Below, piece by piece: positions 11,230 to 19,422 of a stretch of DNA of 64,000 nt. The notes under the pieces are model-generated. The model was not told the origin of the DNA and did no database searches. It worked only from the letters and a program-made list of their open reading frames with translations. Source of the stretch: Polynucleobacter sp. 71A-WALBACH. GTDB taxonomy: Bacteria; Pseudomonadota; Gammaproteobacteria; Burkholderiales; Burkholderiaceae. Position 1 is the first letter of the stretch. Every line of letters starts with the position of its first letter. The stretch is from the NCBI RefSeq assembly GCF_018882365.1, contig NZ_JACVOP010000001.1:62001-126000 (forward strand). Direction: 5' to 3'. Position numbers and translations under genes: made by a program.

Positions 11230-11573
11230 GCTTCCTCCATAGTGCACTGTAGTGGGTGACCCGCTTCGCGGGAGAGCTCGATAACTTGATGCACTTTTGT
11301 TGCAGCAACATCACGCGTGAATACACCGCAAATGCCTTTGCCAACTAAATGAACCTGCAACATGATCCGTGTAGCTGTCTCATGATCCTTATTAAAATAC
11401 TCCTGAATGACCATCACCACAAATTCCATGGGCGTGTAATCGTCATTCAATAGTAAAACTTTATACATTGAAGGCGCCTTTAGTTTCTCGGCCTGCTTTT
11501 CGAGAAGGATGGTGTCTTCAATATGGGGGTTGTTTGGATTACCAACCGTGGGATTTTTCGTTGTACGACTCAT
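11226..11573 (-). CDS. clpS: ClpS adaptor protein
   Basis: Adaptor that binds N-degron substrates and hands them to ClpA. The core [17 protein letters not shown] region and the H-x3-G-x2[14 protein letters not shown] segment match ClpS, including the Asn-Asp-Asp pocket residues for the N-terminal amino acid. I start at the ATG at 11573 (MSRTTKNP), giving 115 residues; an open frame reaches 18 codons further upstream but adds a hydrophobic stretch that is not typical. It overlaps clpA by four bases, so the two are coupled. It diverges from the cold-shock gene across 284 bases. E. coli has a comparable cspD-clpS-clpA neighbourhood. Confidence 0.95.
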   Translation of the reverse strand: MSRTTKNPTVGNPNNPHIEDTILLEKQAEKLKAPSMYKVLLLNDDYTPMEFVVMVIQEYFNKDHETATRIMLQVHLVGKGICGVFTRDVAATKVHQVIELSREAGHPLQCTMEEA

Positions 11574-11718
11574 GAGAAACATTCTAAACACAGATATAAA
11601 AATTTGGATTTGAGGGCTTTGTTGCAAAAAACCATCAAGAAAGGGCTCTTAACCCCATATTGGGGCATTTTTCGATAAAAAAAGGGGGTATTACTAGTAA
11701 CTATCTTTGCCTAACCCC

Positions 11719-11747
11719 TTGACACCCCACCATAAAGGGCAAACAAT
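11719..11747 (+). promoter_or_regulatory. Candidate sigma-70 promoter for the cold-shock gene
   Basis: A perfect TTGACA (11719-11724) is followed after 17 bases by AACAAT (11742-11747), a 4-of-6 match to TATAAT. Transcription would start near 11754 and leave a leader of about 100 bases before the cold-shock start codon; long leaders are typical of cspA-type genes. The rest of the 284-base clpS-csp gap holds a CCCCATATTGGGG palindrome (11653-11665) and no open frame that I would call. Inferred from sequence only. Confidence 0.5.
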
Positions 11748-11857
11748 CAGGGGGTAGGCTTTATTTGAAGTCCTATTTAGGCGTGTTGTAGAGCGAGACT
11801 GATTAAAAAGTATTCACCCTCATCACGGTTGTTTTAAGTTTATGTAATGGAGTTCGC

Positions 11858-12061
11858 ATGGCGACCGGAATTGTTAAGTGGTTCAATGATGCAAAAGGTT
11901 TTGGCTTTATCAAACCTGATGATGGTGAAGAAGAGTTGTTTGCGCATTTCAGCGCAATCACAATGCCTGGGTTCAAAACCCTCAAGGAAAACCAAAAGGT
12001 AACGTTTGATATTACCCAAGGCCCTAAAGGCAAACAAGCTACTAATATCCAAGCAGCTTAA
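11858..12061 (+). CDS. Cold-shock domain protein (CspA family)
   Basis: Single-domain RNA/DNA-binding protein of 67 residues that melts RNA structure; acts as an RNA chaperone. RNP1 is KGFGFI (about 13-18) and RNP2 LFAHFSAI (about 27-34). The start [10 protein letters not shown] is the family norm, and the ATG has a GGAG six bases upstream. It is a single gene: an apparent promoter about 100 bases upstream and a strong terminator right after it. Whether it is cold-induced or constitutive cannot be told, so I give no specific csp letter. Confidence 0.96.
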   Translation: MATGIVKWFNDAKGFGFIKPDDGEEELFAHFSAITMPGFKTLKENQKVTFDITQGPKGKQATNIQAA

Positions 12062-12080
12062 TCTGCTTTAGATCATTACT

Positions 12081-12112
12081 AAAATCCCAGGACTAGTTCC
12101 TGGGATTTTTTT
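12081..12112 (+). terminator. Intrinsic terminator of the cold-shock gene
   Basis: Twelve-base perfect stem AAAATCCCAGGA / TCCTGGGATTTT (12081-12092 with 12098-12109), five-base loop, then a T-run to 12112. It lies 19 bases after the csp stop. Confidence 0.92.
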
Positions 12113-12183
12113 CGTCTGTATTTTCTGCTCGCACTAGCCCTGCCTTAGAATTACCCACACCTTCACAGAACTCTCAGAACACC

Positions 12184-12639
12184 ATGCGCTTACTCAACAT
12201 CAAACCATGTATTTTTTCACTGGCAGTAATCGCTGGCATATTTTCATCGACTTCCTTTGCACAGCAGAATATTGGCCTACCCACTATTGAGCTCAAGACC
12301 GGCATCTATCGTATTCAGGCAGAGTTAGCCGATACGCCTAAGGCTCGTGAAGTTGGACTCATGAATCGCACCAGCATGCCCACCAACTCCGGCATGCTGT
12401 TTATCTTCGAGCAAAAAGCAGGCCATTGCTTCTGGATGAATAACACCAAAATTCCTTTATCGATTGCATTTATTGCCGATGATGGCAAGATCGTCAATAT
12501 CGAAGAGATGCAAGCAGAGACTACCAACAATCACTGCCCTAAAGCGGCTGTACGTTATGCGTTAGAGATGAATAAGCAATGGTTTTCCGAAAGGCTTATC
12601 ACCCCAGGCACTGTGGTGCAGGGGCTACCTAAGAAATGA
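12184..12639 (+). CDS. Exported DUF192 family protein
   Basis: 151-residue protein with a clear Sec signal peptide (basic MRLLNIK, hydrophobic stretch about 9-24, cleavage probably after SFA near 26). The rest is a DUF192 domain: REVGLMNRTSMP, GMLFIFE, CFWMNNTKIPLSIAFI and a C-terminal ALEMNKQWF..I.PG block, all characteristic of the family. Function of DUF192 is not established; the export suggests a periplasmic role. It follows the csp terminator, so it needs its own promoter in the 12113-12183 gap. It converges on the hydrolase gene with only six bases between. Confidence 0.85.
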   Translation: MRLLNIKPCIFSLAVIAGIFSSTSFAQQNIGLPTIELKTGIYRIQAELADTPKAREVGLMNRTSMPTNSGMLFIFEQKAGHCFWMNNTKIPLSIAFIADDGKIVNIEEMQAETTNNHCPKAAVRYALEMNKQWFSERLITPGTVVQGLPKK

Positions 12640-12645
12640 TGCCGT

Positions 12646-13386
12646 TTAGTTCTTGAGAATAAATTGCGCTGCAGCCTTAATAAACTCAGGCTCTTTTTGG
12701 TTGAAGCCGTGATAGGCCTTTGAACCGCACACATCACCCTCGCTACTACCGCCCTCCATCGCAATGAACTGAGACGGAGATTTACTAGGTCTACTTTTAA
12801 TAATGTCTTCAGATGCGGAAAACGGAGTATTTGCACAGCCATCTTCCACATGATGAATGCCCATGACTGGCACACTAACATCAGAATCAACTGAAGCCGA
12901 CCGATAAGTACCAGCCACAATCACTCCAGAAATTAGCGCCACCTGTTCTTTTCCGCCGTTGACAAACTCGGTGACACTCACAGTTCCCATGCTGTGCCCA
13001 AAAATCCAGACAGGTAAATTGAACTTCTCTTTGTAATAACGCACGACATTCAGAATTCTTTGCTGGTGATCCCTAATGGATCTGGAGTTTCGCATTCCGC
13101 CACCCAAGTCATAGGGCGTATCCACCAATACAGCATCTATTCCATATTGAGCCCATAAGTTCTGAGAGCGCACAAAAGTATGGAAGTTCGTACTTGATCC
13201 ATCCTCTTGTAAGTGCAACATGCCCCCACCGCCAGGAAATAATAAAACTACTGCCTTGGCATTTTGAGTTGGGATGAGTAATGTTTTTGTGGGTGCATCA
13301 TCCTTGTACGGAATATCAAATACCTGCGCACTCGCGAGAGTAGAAAATATGAGTCCCAGAAAAAAGAGTATGTGAGTCGGCTTCAT
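12646..13386 (-). CDS. Exported alpha/beta hydrolase, substrate unknown
   Basis: 246-residue protein from the ATG at 13386, which begins MKPTHILFFLGLIF..ASA, a good signal peptide cleaved near residue 20. The frame opens eight codons earlier (13410), but that would put charged residues ahead of the signal. Seen: an oxyanion-type PGGGG at 51-55, the nucleophile elbow GHSMG at 130-134 (Ser132), and a His226 in KAYHGF near the C-terminus, which could complete a Ser-Asp-His triad. The substrate is unknown; the fold is shared by esterases, lipases and peptidases. It lies downstream of ppnP but beyond that gene's terminator. Confidence 0.75.
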   Translation of the reverse strand: MKPTHILFFLGLIFSTLASAQVFDIPYKDDAPTKTLLIPTQNAKAVVLLFPGGGGMLHLQEDGSSTNFHTFVRSQNLWAQYGIDAVLVDTPYDLGGGMRNSRSIRDHQQRILNVVRYYKEKFNLPVWIFGHSMGTVSVTEFVNGGKEQVALISGVIVAGTYRSASVDSDVSVPVMGIHHVEDGCANTPFSASEDIIKSRPSKSPSQFIAMEGGSSEGDVCGSKAYHGFNQKEPEFIKAAAQFILKN

Positions 13387-13416
13387 ATTCTCTTTTTTAC
13401 ACGGATTCAAATGAAA

Positions 13417-13436
13417 AAACCACCCGTAGGTGGTTT
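13417..13436 (-). terminator. Intrinsic terminator after ppnP
   Basis: On the minus strand the stem AAACCACC / GGTGGTTT closes over a TACG loop and runs into a T-tract (plus-strand A-run 13414-13419). It lies 21 bases after the ppnP stop and just before the hydrolase start. Its stem is the same as the core of the terminator at 8889-8914. Confidence 0.85.
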
Positions 13437-13457
13437 AAACATCTGCAAAGTATCTGT

Positions 13458-13763
13458 TTACTCAAAATGGCAAACATAGTGCACGGGGGCCTCGGCGCGA
13501 ATAATGAAATATCCACCCTTTTCTACTTCCCAGCTTTGACCAGCTTTGAACTCCACCTCTGGGGCGCCGTTAATACTGACAAATGCATTGCCGTCGACTA
13601 CTTCCATGATTTCTTTAGTGCTGAGGTCAAAACGTAAAGTGCTTGGCAACACTACGCCCACAGACTTACGAATGCCATTTGGCAAAGTCACAGTATGAGA
13701 TACGCACTTACCATCAAAAAATACATTGGCTTTTTTGCCTACAGAAACTTGATCAAATTGCAT
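13458..13763 (-). CDS. ppnP: Pyrimidine/purine nucleoside phosphorylase PpnP
   Basis: Small cupin-fold enzyme (formerly DUF1255/YaiE) that phosphorolyses several purine and pyrimidine nucleosides. The 101 residues match the family length. Visible family blocks are NVFFDGKCVSHTV, GVVLPSTLRFDLST, EIMEVVDG and the closing PVHYVCHFE. It is followed by its own terminator and lies 45 bases downstream of argG on the same strand, so it may be read through from argG. Confidence 0.9.
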   Translation of the reverse strand: MQFDQVSVGKKANVFFDGKCVSHTVTLPNGIRKSVGVVLPSTLRFDLSTKEIMEVVDGNAFVSINGAPEVEFKAGQSWEVEKGGYFIIRAEAPVHYVCHFE

Positions 13764-13808
13764 CTTTATTCTTTCTAATCTGAATTACTAGCTTGTTGTT
13801 TATCTTAA

Positions 13809-15038
13809 TTATTTAGCACGCTTACGTCTTGCAGTTTCAGCAATTCGCATACGCAAAGCATTGAGCTTAATGAACCCACCAGCATCAGCTTGGTTATATG
13901 CACCGCCATCATCATCAAAGGTAGCAATAGTCTGATCAAACAGGGTATTCGCTGAATCACGCGAGATCACGGAGACGGATCCTTTGTAGAGCTTCAAGCG
14001 CACCACACCATTGACCATCTGTTGCGTGTGATCGATCAAGGTTTGCAAAGCAAGACGCTCAGGCGCCCACCATAAACCGTTATAAATCAAGCTGGCATAG
14101 CGTGGCATCAGATCATCTTTAAGGTGAGCCACTTCGCGATCCAAGGTAATACTTTCAATACCGCGGTGGGCCTTTAGCAAGATCGTACCGCCAGGAGTTT
14201 CATAGCAGCCACGGCTCTTCATACCCACAAAGCGGTTCTCAACCAAGTCGAGGCGACCAATACCGTGCATGCCACCGATGCGATTGAGCTCAGCCAACAA
14301 CTCATGCGGCTTGTAAGCTTTGCCATTAATCGCCACTGGATCACCAGCCCGGAATTCAATTTCAATAATTTCTGCTGCATCAGGAGCTTTTTCAGGAGAT
14401 ACCGTCCAACGCCACATTGACTCTTCAGCTTCAGCGTTGGGGTTCTCGAGATGACGGCCTTCATAACTGATGTGCAATAAGTTGGCATCCATTGAATAAG
14501 GTGAGCCGCCTTGCTTGTGCTTCATCTCGACAGGGATGCCATGCTTTTCTGCATAGGCCATCAATTTTTCACGAGAAAGTAAATCCCACTCACGCCACGG
14601 AGCAATGACTTTGATTCCTGGTTCGAGCGCGTAGTAGCCCAACTCAAAGCGTACCTGATCATTACCTTTGCCAGTAGCCCCGTGTGAGACTGAGTCCGCA
14701 CCCGTCTGACGCGCAATCTCAATTTGACGCTTAGCAATCAAAGGACGCGCGATAGAAGTGCCCAAAAGGTATTCGCCCTCGTAAATGGTATTGGCGCGGA
14801 ACATTGGGAAAACAAAATCGCGCACAAACTCTTCACGCAAGTCGTCAATGAAAATATTTTCTGGCTTGATGCCAAACTGCAAGGCTTTAGCGCGCGCTGG
14901 CTCAAGCTCTTCCCCTTGACCCAAATCCGCTGTGAAAGTCACGATCTCACATTGATAAGTATCTTGAAGCCATTTCAAGATCACGCTAGTGTCAAGACCA
15001 CCGGAATACGCTAGAACTACTTTTTTAATATCAGACAT
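13809..15038 (-). CDS. argG: Argininosuccinate synthase
   Basis: Condenses citrulline and aspartate with ATP, the penultimate step of arginine synthesis. The N-terminal ATP pyrophosphatase motif AYSGGLDTS is at residues 10-18. The [15 protein letters not shown] block (citrulline/ATP binding) and EGRHLENPN also fit. Length 409 is normal. argF lies 58 bases (to its stop) upstream on the same strand, so argF-argG may be an operon. argH and the earlier arginine genes are not in this window. Confidence 0.97.
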   Translation of the reverse strand: MSDIKKVVLAYSGGLDTSVILKWLQDTYQCEIVTFTADLGQGEELEPARAKALQFGIKPENIFIDDLREEFVRDFVFPMFRANTIYEGEYLLGTSIARPLIAKRQIEIARQTGADSVSHGATGKGNDQVRFELGYYALEPGIKVIAPWREWDLLSREKLMAYAEKHGIPVEMKHKQGGSPYSMDANLLHISYEGRHLENPNAEAEESMWRWTVSPEKAPDAAEIIEIEFRAGDPVAINGKAYKPHELLAELNRIGGMHGIGRLDLVENRFVGMKSRGCYETPGGTILLKAHRGIESITLDREVAHLKDDLMPRYASLIYNGLWWAPERLALQTLIDHTQQMVNGVVRLKLYKGSVSVISRDSANTLFDQTIATFDDDGGAYNQADAGGFIKLNALRMRIAETARRKRAK

Positions 15039-15096
15039 GATTTCTATTCAATCAAAAAATTAACTAATAACCAACAAAAATAAATTATTTAAAACA

Positions 15097-16044
15097 TCAA
15101 TCCAAACGGCCGCAGAGTAAATACTCCATCAAAGCTTTTTGAACATGCAAACGATTTTCGGCTTCCTCCCAGACAATACTTTGAGGACCATCAATCACTT
15201 CTGCCGTAACCTCTTCACCACGATGTGCTGGCAAGCAATGCATAAAAAGGGCATCTGGCTTAGCCAAGGACATCAACTCTTCATCTACCATCCAATCTTT
15301 GAAGGCGGCCATACGAGAAGTATTTTCATCCTCATAGCCCATACTGGTCCATACATCAGTGGTAACTAAGTCAGCGCCCTTGCAGGCATCTTTTGGATCT
15401 GCGCAAATTGTCAGGTGCTTTAAAGCTTCAGCAGTCAATCTGGAGTCATCCAGTTGATAGCCGCCGGGCGCAGAAAAGTGAATTTGAAAATCTAAACATT
15501 CCGCAGCCTGAATCCAGGTATAGGCCATATTGTTGGCATCACCTACCCAAGCGACTGTTTTTCCCTGAATTGGACCGCGCGCCTCTACGAAGGTAAAGAT
15601 ATCGGCCAATACCTGGCAAGGATGGTACTCATTGGTTAAACCGTTGATCACGGGTACGCGAGAATTGGCGGCAAAGCGCTCAATAATCTCTTGGCCAAAA
15701 GTACGAATCATGATGATGTCAGTCATCCTTGAAATCACCTGCGCAGCATCACCCACAGGCTCGCCACGACCCAATTGAGTGTCTCGGGTGTTGAGGTATA
15801 CGGCGTGACCGCCAAGCTGGTGTATGCCCGCCTCAAAAGAAAGGCGGGTACGGGTGGAATGCTTCTCAAAGATCATCGCGAGAGTGCGATCGTGCAAGGG
15901 GTGCCAAGTCTCATAACTTTTGAACTTGGTCTTGAGCCAAGCAGAGCGTTTAAGAAGGTAGTCATACTCTTCGCGCGTCAGGTCGGTAAACTGCAAGTAA
16001 TGCTTAACCTGGCCAGGCACTTGAGGCTTTGCCAAAGATGTCAT
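15097..16044 (-). CDS. argF: Ornithine carbamoyltransferase
   Basis: Makes citrulline from ornithine and carbamoyl phosphate. Signatures: STRTR carbamoyl-phosphate site (63-67), HPCQVLAD (about 141) and the ornithine-binding HCLP (269-272). From the ATG at 16044 the protein is 315 residues and starts MTSLAKPQVPGQ. That start has a GGAAAG seven bases upstream. The open frame also has an ATG at 16077, 11 codons earlier, with no recognisable ribosome site, so I prefer 16044. argG follows. About 150 bases separate it from the divergent DUF3579 gene. Confidence 0.95.
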   Translation of the reverse strand: MTSLAKPQVPGQVKHYLQFTDLTREEYDYLLKRSAWLKTKFKSYETWHPLHDRTLAMIFEKHSTRTRLSFEAGIHQLGGHAVYLNTRDTQLGRGEPVGDAAQVISRMTDIIMIRTFGQEIIERFAANSRVPVINGLTNEYHPCQVLADIFTFVEARGPIQGKTVAWVGDANNMAYTWIQAAECLDFQIHFSAPGGYQLDDSRLTAEALKHLTICADPKDACKGADLVTTDVWTSMGYEDENTSRMAAFKDWMVDEELMSLAKPDALFMHCLPAHRGEEVTAEVIDGPQSIVWEEAENRLHVQKALMEYLLCGRLD

Positions 16045-16197
16045 TGTTGAGCTTTCCACTAGAGTTTTAGCTTGCATTTTTAGTTTGAGGCATCGAACTG
16101 CACGAAAATAGTTCCTAAAGTCATCTTAAGGCCTTCGCAGACTGTTAAGCTAGAGGGCTGAGCAACACTGATTCCTTACAACGATTTCTACGCCAAC

Positions 16198-16512
16198 TTG
16201 AACCACAAAAAGCTTTTCATTCAAGGCATTACGACTTCTGGCAAACCTTTTCGTCCCAGCGACTGGGCCGAACGTCTTTGCGGAGTGATGGCCACCTTTC
16301 GCCCGCCAGGCGATGCTGGCGACCCCCGCTTCACTTACTCGCCTTATGTCAGACCAGTGGTTATTGCAAAAGTGAAATGCGTTGTTATTGATACCAGACT
16401 AAGAGACCTTGATCCGAGAGCGCTCGACTTTGTCGTGAACTTTGCCAAAGACAACAGTCTGCCAATCGAAGAAGCCTGCGAATTCGAGCCGAACTCGCAA
16501 TCCCAGTCTTAA
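16198..16512 (+). CDS. DUF3579 family protein
   Basis: Small soluble protein of 104 residues resembling the DUF3579 family, common in betaproteobacteria near argF and rpsT. Function unknown. It has a FRPSDWAERLCGVMATF segment and a conserved RFTYSPYVRPV segment, followed by a predicted alpha/beta stretch (KCVVIDTRLRDLDPRALDFVV). The start is the unusual TTG at 16198: the frame has no ATG or GTG between the upstream stop (16159-16161) and the codon for Met about 31. A start at ATT (16171) is the only other option upstream. No strong Shine-Dalgarno was seen. It ends 75 bases before the rpsT stop on the opposite strand. Confidence 0.8.
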   Translation: MNHKKLFIQGITTSGKPFRPSDWAERLCGVMATFRPPGDAGDPRFTYSPYVRPVVIAKVKCVVIDTRLRDLDPRALDFVVNFAKDNSLPIEEACEFEPNSQSQS

Positions 16513-16521
16513 AAACAAAAA

Positions 16522-16542
16522 CCCGCTCTGATAAGGAGCGGG
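16522..16542 (-). terminator. Intrinsic terminator after rpsT
   Basis: Seven-base GC-rich stem CCCGCTC / GAGCGGG with a seven-base loop. Read on the minus strand it runs into TTTTTGTTTTT, a good terminator for rpsT. On the plus strand the tail is only weakly T-rich, so it would end the DUF3579 transcript less well. Confidence 0.85.
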
Positions 16543-16587
16543 CTTAGACTCAGATTACTCTAGAGCCTGCCTAAAACTATAAAAGTC

Positions 16588-16854
16588 TTACGCTGCCATT
16601 GCCTTAATAGCTGCAGACAAACGTGACTTCTGACGTGATGCAGTGTTTTTGTGAGCAATCTTTTTATCCGCAATCTTGTCGATTGTTGATTGAGTTGCTG
16701 CGAATACTTTAGCTGCAGCAGCTTTGTCACCAGTTTCAATTGCTTTACGAACTGCCTTAATGGAAGTGCGAAGTTTAGAACGCAAACTGGAGTTGTGATC
16801 ATTCTGTTTTACTGCCTGCCGTGCGCGTTTACGCGCTTGTGCGGTATTGGCCAT
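16588..16854 (-). CDS. rpsT: Small ribosomal subunit protein S20
   Basis: 88-residue basic protein that binds 16S rRNA early in 30S assembly. [21 protein letters not shown] at the N-terminus, the helical [21 protein letters not shown] stretch and the C-terminal [19 protein letters not shown] block are the S20 pattern. It is a single gene, divergent from murJ as in many proteobacteria, with its own terminator. An AAGG lies about ten bases upstream of the start. An imperfect inverted repeat lies 45-100 bases upstream (16899-16954) and could be part of the leader. Confidence 0.97.
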   Translation of the reverse strand: MANTAQARKRARQAVKQNDHNSSLRSKLRTSIKAVRKAIETGDKAAAAKVFAATQSTIDKIADKKIAHKNTASRQKSRLSAAIKAMAA

Positions 16855-16898
16855 CTTTAAACCTTGCTATATAAAAAATTACAAAATACGATTAACTG

Positions 16899-16954
16899 AA
16901 AATCTGCGTGGGTTAGCCAAATTTGTAAGCTGACTCACCGAAACCCAAGATTTT
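16899..16954 (-). repeat. Imperfect inverted repeat upstream of rpsT
   Basis: Plus-strand AAAATCT-GCG-TGGGTT (16899-16914) pairs with AACCCAAGATTTT (16942-16954): a 13-base stem with a three-base GCG bulge and a 27-base loop. It lies in the 154-base rpsT-murJ gap. It could be an rpsT leader structure, a binding site or chance. Nothing else in the gap is clear. Confidence 0.45.
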
Positions 16955-17008
16955 ACATTAAAGGACCAAAAAAGCCCAGTCGCTTGATAAATAGGGGAAA
17001 ATTGGCCC

Positions 17009-18562
17009 ATGAATCTGCTTTCTGCTGCCGCCAAGGTTAGCTCCCTCACGATGCTCTCTAGGATCACCGGACTTCTCCGGGAGACCCTGATTGCCCGTAG
17101 TTTTGGGGCTTCAGAGTGGACTGACGCCTTTAATGTGGCCTTTAGACTACCCAATTTGCTGCGCCGACTCTTTGCCGAGGGGGCCTTTTCCCAGGCATTT
17201 GTACCGATTTTGGGGGAAATTTCGAGCCAAGGGGACGTAAAAGACTCCCAATTCCTCGTAAATGCGGTTGCTACGCTCTTATTTTGGGCTTTGCTACTCA
17301 CGGTACTCCTTGGGGTTATTGGTGCCCCACTGCTGATTCTGGTGATTGCTACAGGCTTTGAAGGTGGTCCAGCCTACGAAGCGAGCGTAGTGATGACCCG
17401 CATCATGTTCCCCTATATTGGCCTGATTTCGATGGTTTCTCTGTCGGCAGGGATCCTCAACACCTTTGGTCGCTTTGCAATCCCTGCATTTACGCCTGTT
17501 TTACTCAATTTAGCCCTAATTGGTAGCGCCATATTTTTGGCACCCCATCTAGAGCAGCCAATTTATGCCCTGAGCATTGGCGTGCTCCTGGGCGGTTTCT
17601 TGCAGTTAGCGATTCAGGTTCCAGCGCTATCACGTCTGGGCTTATTACCTAAAGTAGGTCTTTTGCCGAGCGCCATCAAAGCGGCCATCAAAAATCCAGA
17701 TGCAAGACGGGTCATGAAATTAATGGGCCCTGCGGTGTTTGCAGTTTCAGTCGCCCAAATTTCACTCATCATCAATACCAATATTGCCTCCCGCTTGCAA
17801 GCAGGTAGCGTGTCCTGGCTCTCTTATGCTGATCGCTTAATGGAGTTTCCGACAGCGCTCTTAGGTGTAGCACTGGGAACAGTTCTACTACCAAGCCTCA
17901 GCAAAGCAAATGCAAAAAATGATTTAGTACACGCTGGCGAACTCCTGATTTGGGGATTGCAACTCACCTTCTTGCTAGCTGCGCCTTGCGCGATTGCCCT
18001 CTTTATCTTTGGAGAGCCACTCGCTGCAGTGCTTTATCACTACGGTAAGTTCAATGCCTTAGATGTCCTGATGACGCAGCGCGCACTGGCTGCTTATGGC
18101 GTTGGATTGATTGGCCTCATTTTGGTGAAGATCTTGGCTCCCGGCTTTTACTCACGCCAAGATATCCGCACACCAGTAAAGATTGGCTTATTAGTTTTGG
18201 TGGCAACCCAATTGGCGAATTTGGTTTTTGTTCCCTGGTTGGGACATGCTGGCCTTGCACTCTCAGTTGGTACGGGTGCCTGTCTGAACGCAACACTCCT
18301 TTGGGTGGGCCTGCATCGACGCGGTGCCCTACCGAACGCTTCGTGGTTTAAGTATTTGGGACAGCTATCACTTGCCTTAATTCCTTTTGCGTTCCTCTTG
18401 TATTACGCAGCTAGCGCACATGATTGGATTGCACTGCAATCTAGCCCTTGGATCCGCGTTGGATTGGTGGCTGCTTGGCTCGCTGCTGCTGCAGTAGTTT
18501 ATTTTTCAGCTTTAGCGCTTGTCGGTATCCGCTGGCAAAAATTCCTACGTCATGCAAAATAG
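17009..18562 (+). CDS. murJ: Lipid II flippase MurJ
   Basis: Integral membrane protein of the MATE/MOP superfamily that flips lipid II across the inner membrane for peptidoglycan synthesis. 517 residues with about 14 hydrophobic segments. The N-terminus SLTMLSRITGLLRETLIARSFG and the following AFNVAFRLPNLLRRLFAEGAFSQAFVP region hold the conserved Arg residues of the MurJ cavity. The rpsT/murJ divergent pair is conserved in gamma- and betaproteobacteria. The stop is six bases before the start of the SirB1-family gene, so the two are probably cotranscribed. Confidence 0.96.
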   Translation: MNLLSAAAKVSSLTMLSRITGLLRETLIARSFGASEWTDAFNVAFRLPNLLRRLFAEGAFSQAFVPILGEISSQGDVKDSQFLVNAVATLLFWALLLTVLLGVIGAPLLILVIATGFEGGPAYEASVVMTRIMFPYIGLISMVSLSAGILNTFGRFAIPAFTPVLLNLALIGSAIFLAPHLEQPIYALSIGVLLGGFLQLAIQVPALSRLGLLPKVGLLPSAIKAAIKNPDARRVMKLMGPAVFAVSVAQISLIINTNIASRLQAGSVSWLSYADRLMEFPTALLGVALGTVLLPSLSKANAKNDLVHAGELLIWGLQLTFLLAAPCAIALFIFGEPLAAVLYHYGKFNALDVLMTQRALAAYGVGLIGLILVKILAPGFYSRQDIRTPVKIGLLVLVATQLANLVFVPWLGHAGLALSVGTGACLNATLLWVGLHRRGALPNASWFKYLGQLSLALIPFAFLLYYAASAHDWIALQSSPWIRVGLVAAWLAAAAVVYFSALALVGIRWQKFLRHAK

Positions 18563-18567
18563 CTTTT

Positions 18568-19410
18568 ATGCCAACACAACAACTCGACTATTTCACCTCT
18601 CTCGTTGCTGAAGACGAGCACTTTCCCTTAACCGAGGCGACGGTAGCGGTTGCACAACATGCCTACCCCGACCTCGATGTTCAGGGAGTGCTTGATCAGA
18701 TCGATCAGTGGGGTAACAAACTCAAACAACGCATTACTCCAGATACGCCCCCGATTCAGCGCCTGCAGCTACTCAAGCATTTCTTTTATAACGAGCTAGG
18801 CTTTGGCCCTAATCCAAATGACTTCTATGCGCCGGAGAATTCTTACCTCCATCAGATCATCGAGAATCGCCGTGGCATTCCTATCTCATTGGCCGTCTTG
18901 ATGATGGAACTCGGCCAGCAAATTGGTTTAAATATTCGCGGGGTGTCTTTCCCGAATCACTTCATGATGCGCATCTCCTTACAGCAAGGCGAAATCATCA
19001 TGGATCCATTGAATGGCGAGTCCCTCTCTAAAAACCAATTGCAAGAAATGCTCGATCCCTACCTAGATGCCAAAGGCTATCGCGGTGAACTTAGTCTGCC
19101 ACTCAATATTTTCTTGCGGGCCTCAAGCGCACGAGAAATCCTCTCACGCTTTATGAGAAATCTCAAAATGATTTACTCGGAAGATGAGCGCTGGGAGCGT
19201 CTACTGGGAATTCAAGAACGTCTAGTGATTCTGTTGCCAGATTCACCCGAAGAGGTTCGCGATCGTGGCTTGATTTTTGCGCAACTAGAGTACATTCGCC
19301 CTGCGATAGCTGATCTACATCGCTACTTAAGCGAAATGCCTGGCGCGGAAGACGTGGCGGATATTCGTGAGCACATCGCTACTCTAGAGAGTCAAACTAA
19401 ACTGCATTAA
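18568..19410 (+). CDS. SirB1-family transglutaminase-like protein
   Basis: 280-residue soluble protein. The SirB1 N-terminal/transglutaminase-like domain is seen around FFYNELGFGPNPNDFYAPENSYLHQIIENRRGIPISLAVL, with the RGIPISL and FPNHFM blocks of the family. The C-terminal 80 residues look helical and may hold TPR-like repeats. Members such as E. coli YchA/SirB1 have no firm biochemical function. The start is ATG at 18568 (MPTQQLDYF); an in-frame extension to 18448 lies inside murJ and is rejected. It sits directly after murJ and ends with a terminator. Confidence 0.85.
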   Translation: MPTQQLDYFTSLVAEDEHFPLTEATVAVAQHAYPDLDVQGVLDQIDQWGNKLKQRITPDTPPIQRLQLLKHFFYNELGFGPNPNDFYAPENSYLHQIIENRRGIPISLAVLMMELGQQIGLNIRGVSFPNHFMMRISLQQGEIIMDPLNGESLSKNQLQEMLDPYLDAKGYRGELSLPLNIFLRASSAREILSRFMRNLKMIYSEDERWERLLGIQERLVILLPDSPEEVRDRGLIFAQLEYIRPAIADLHRYLSEMPGAEDVADIREHIATLESQTKLH

Positions 19411-19422
19411 GGAAGAGGTTCG

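Noticed and set aside
11633..11661. Possible sigma-32 promoter CATCAAG-N13-CCCCATATT reading toward csp
   Set aside because: The -10 matches but the -35 is only 4 of 7, unlike the two strong promoters near grpE and dnaK.
18448..18567. N-terminal extension of the SirB1-family gene
   Set aside because: Overlaps the end of murJ in another frame; the ATG at 18568 gives the natural start right after the murJ stop.
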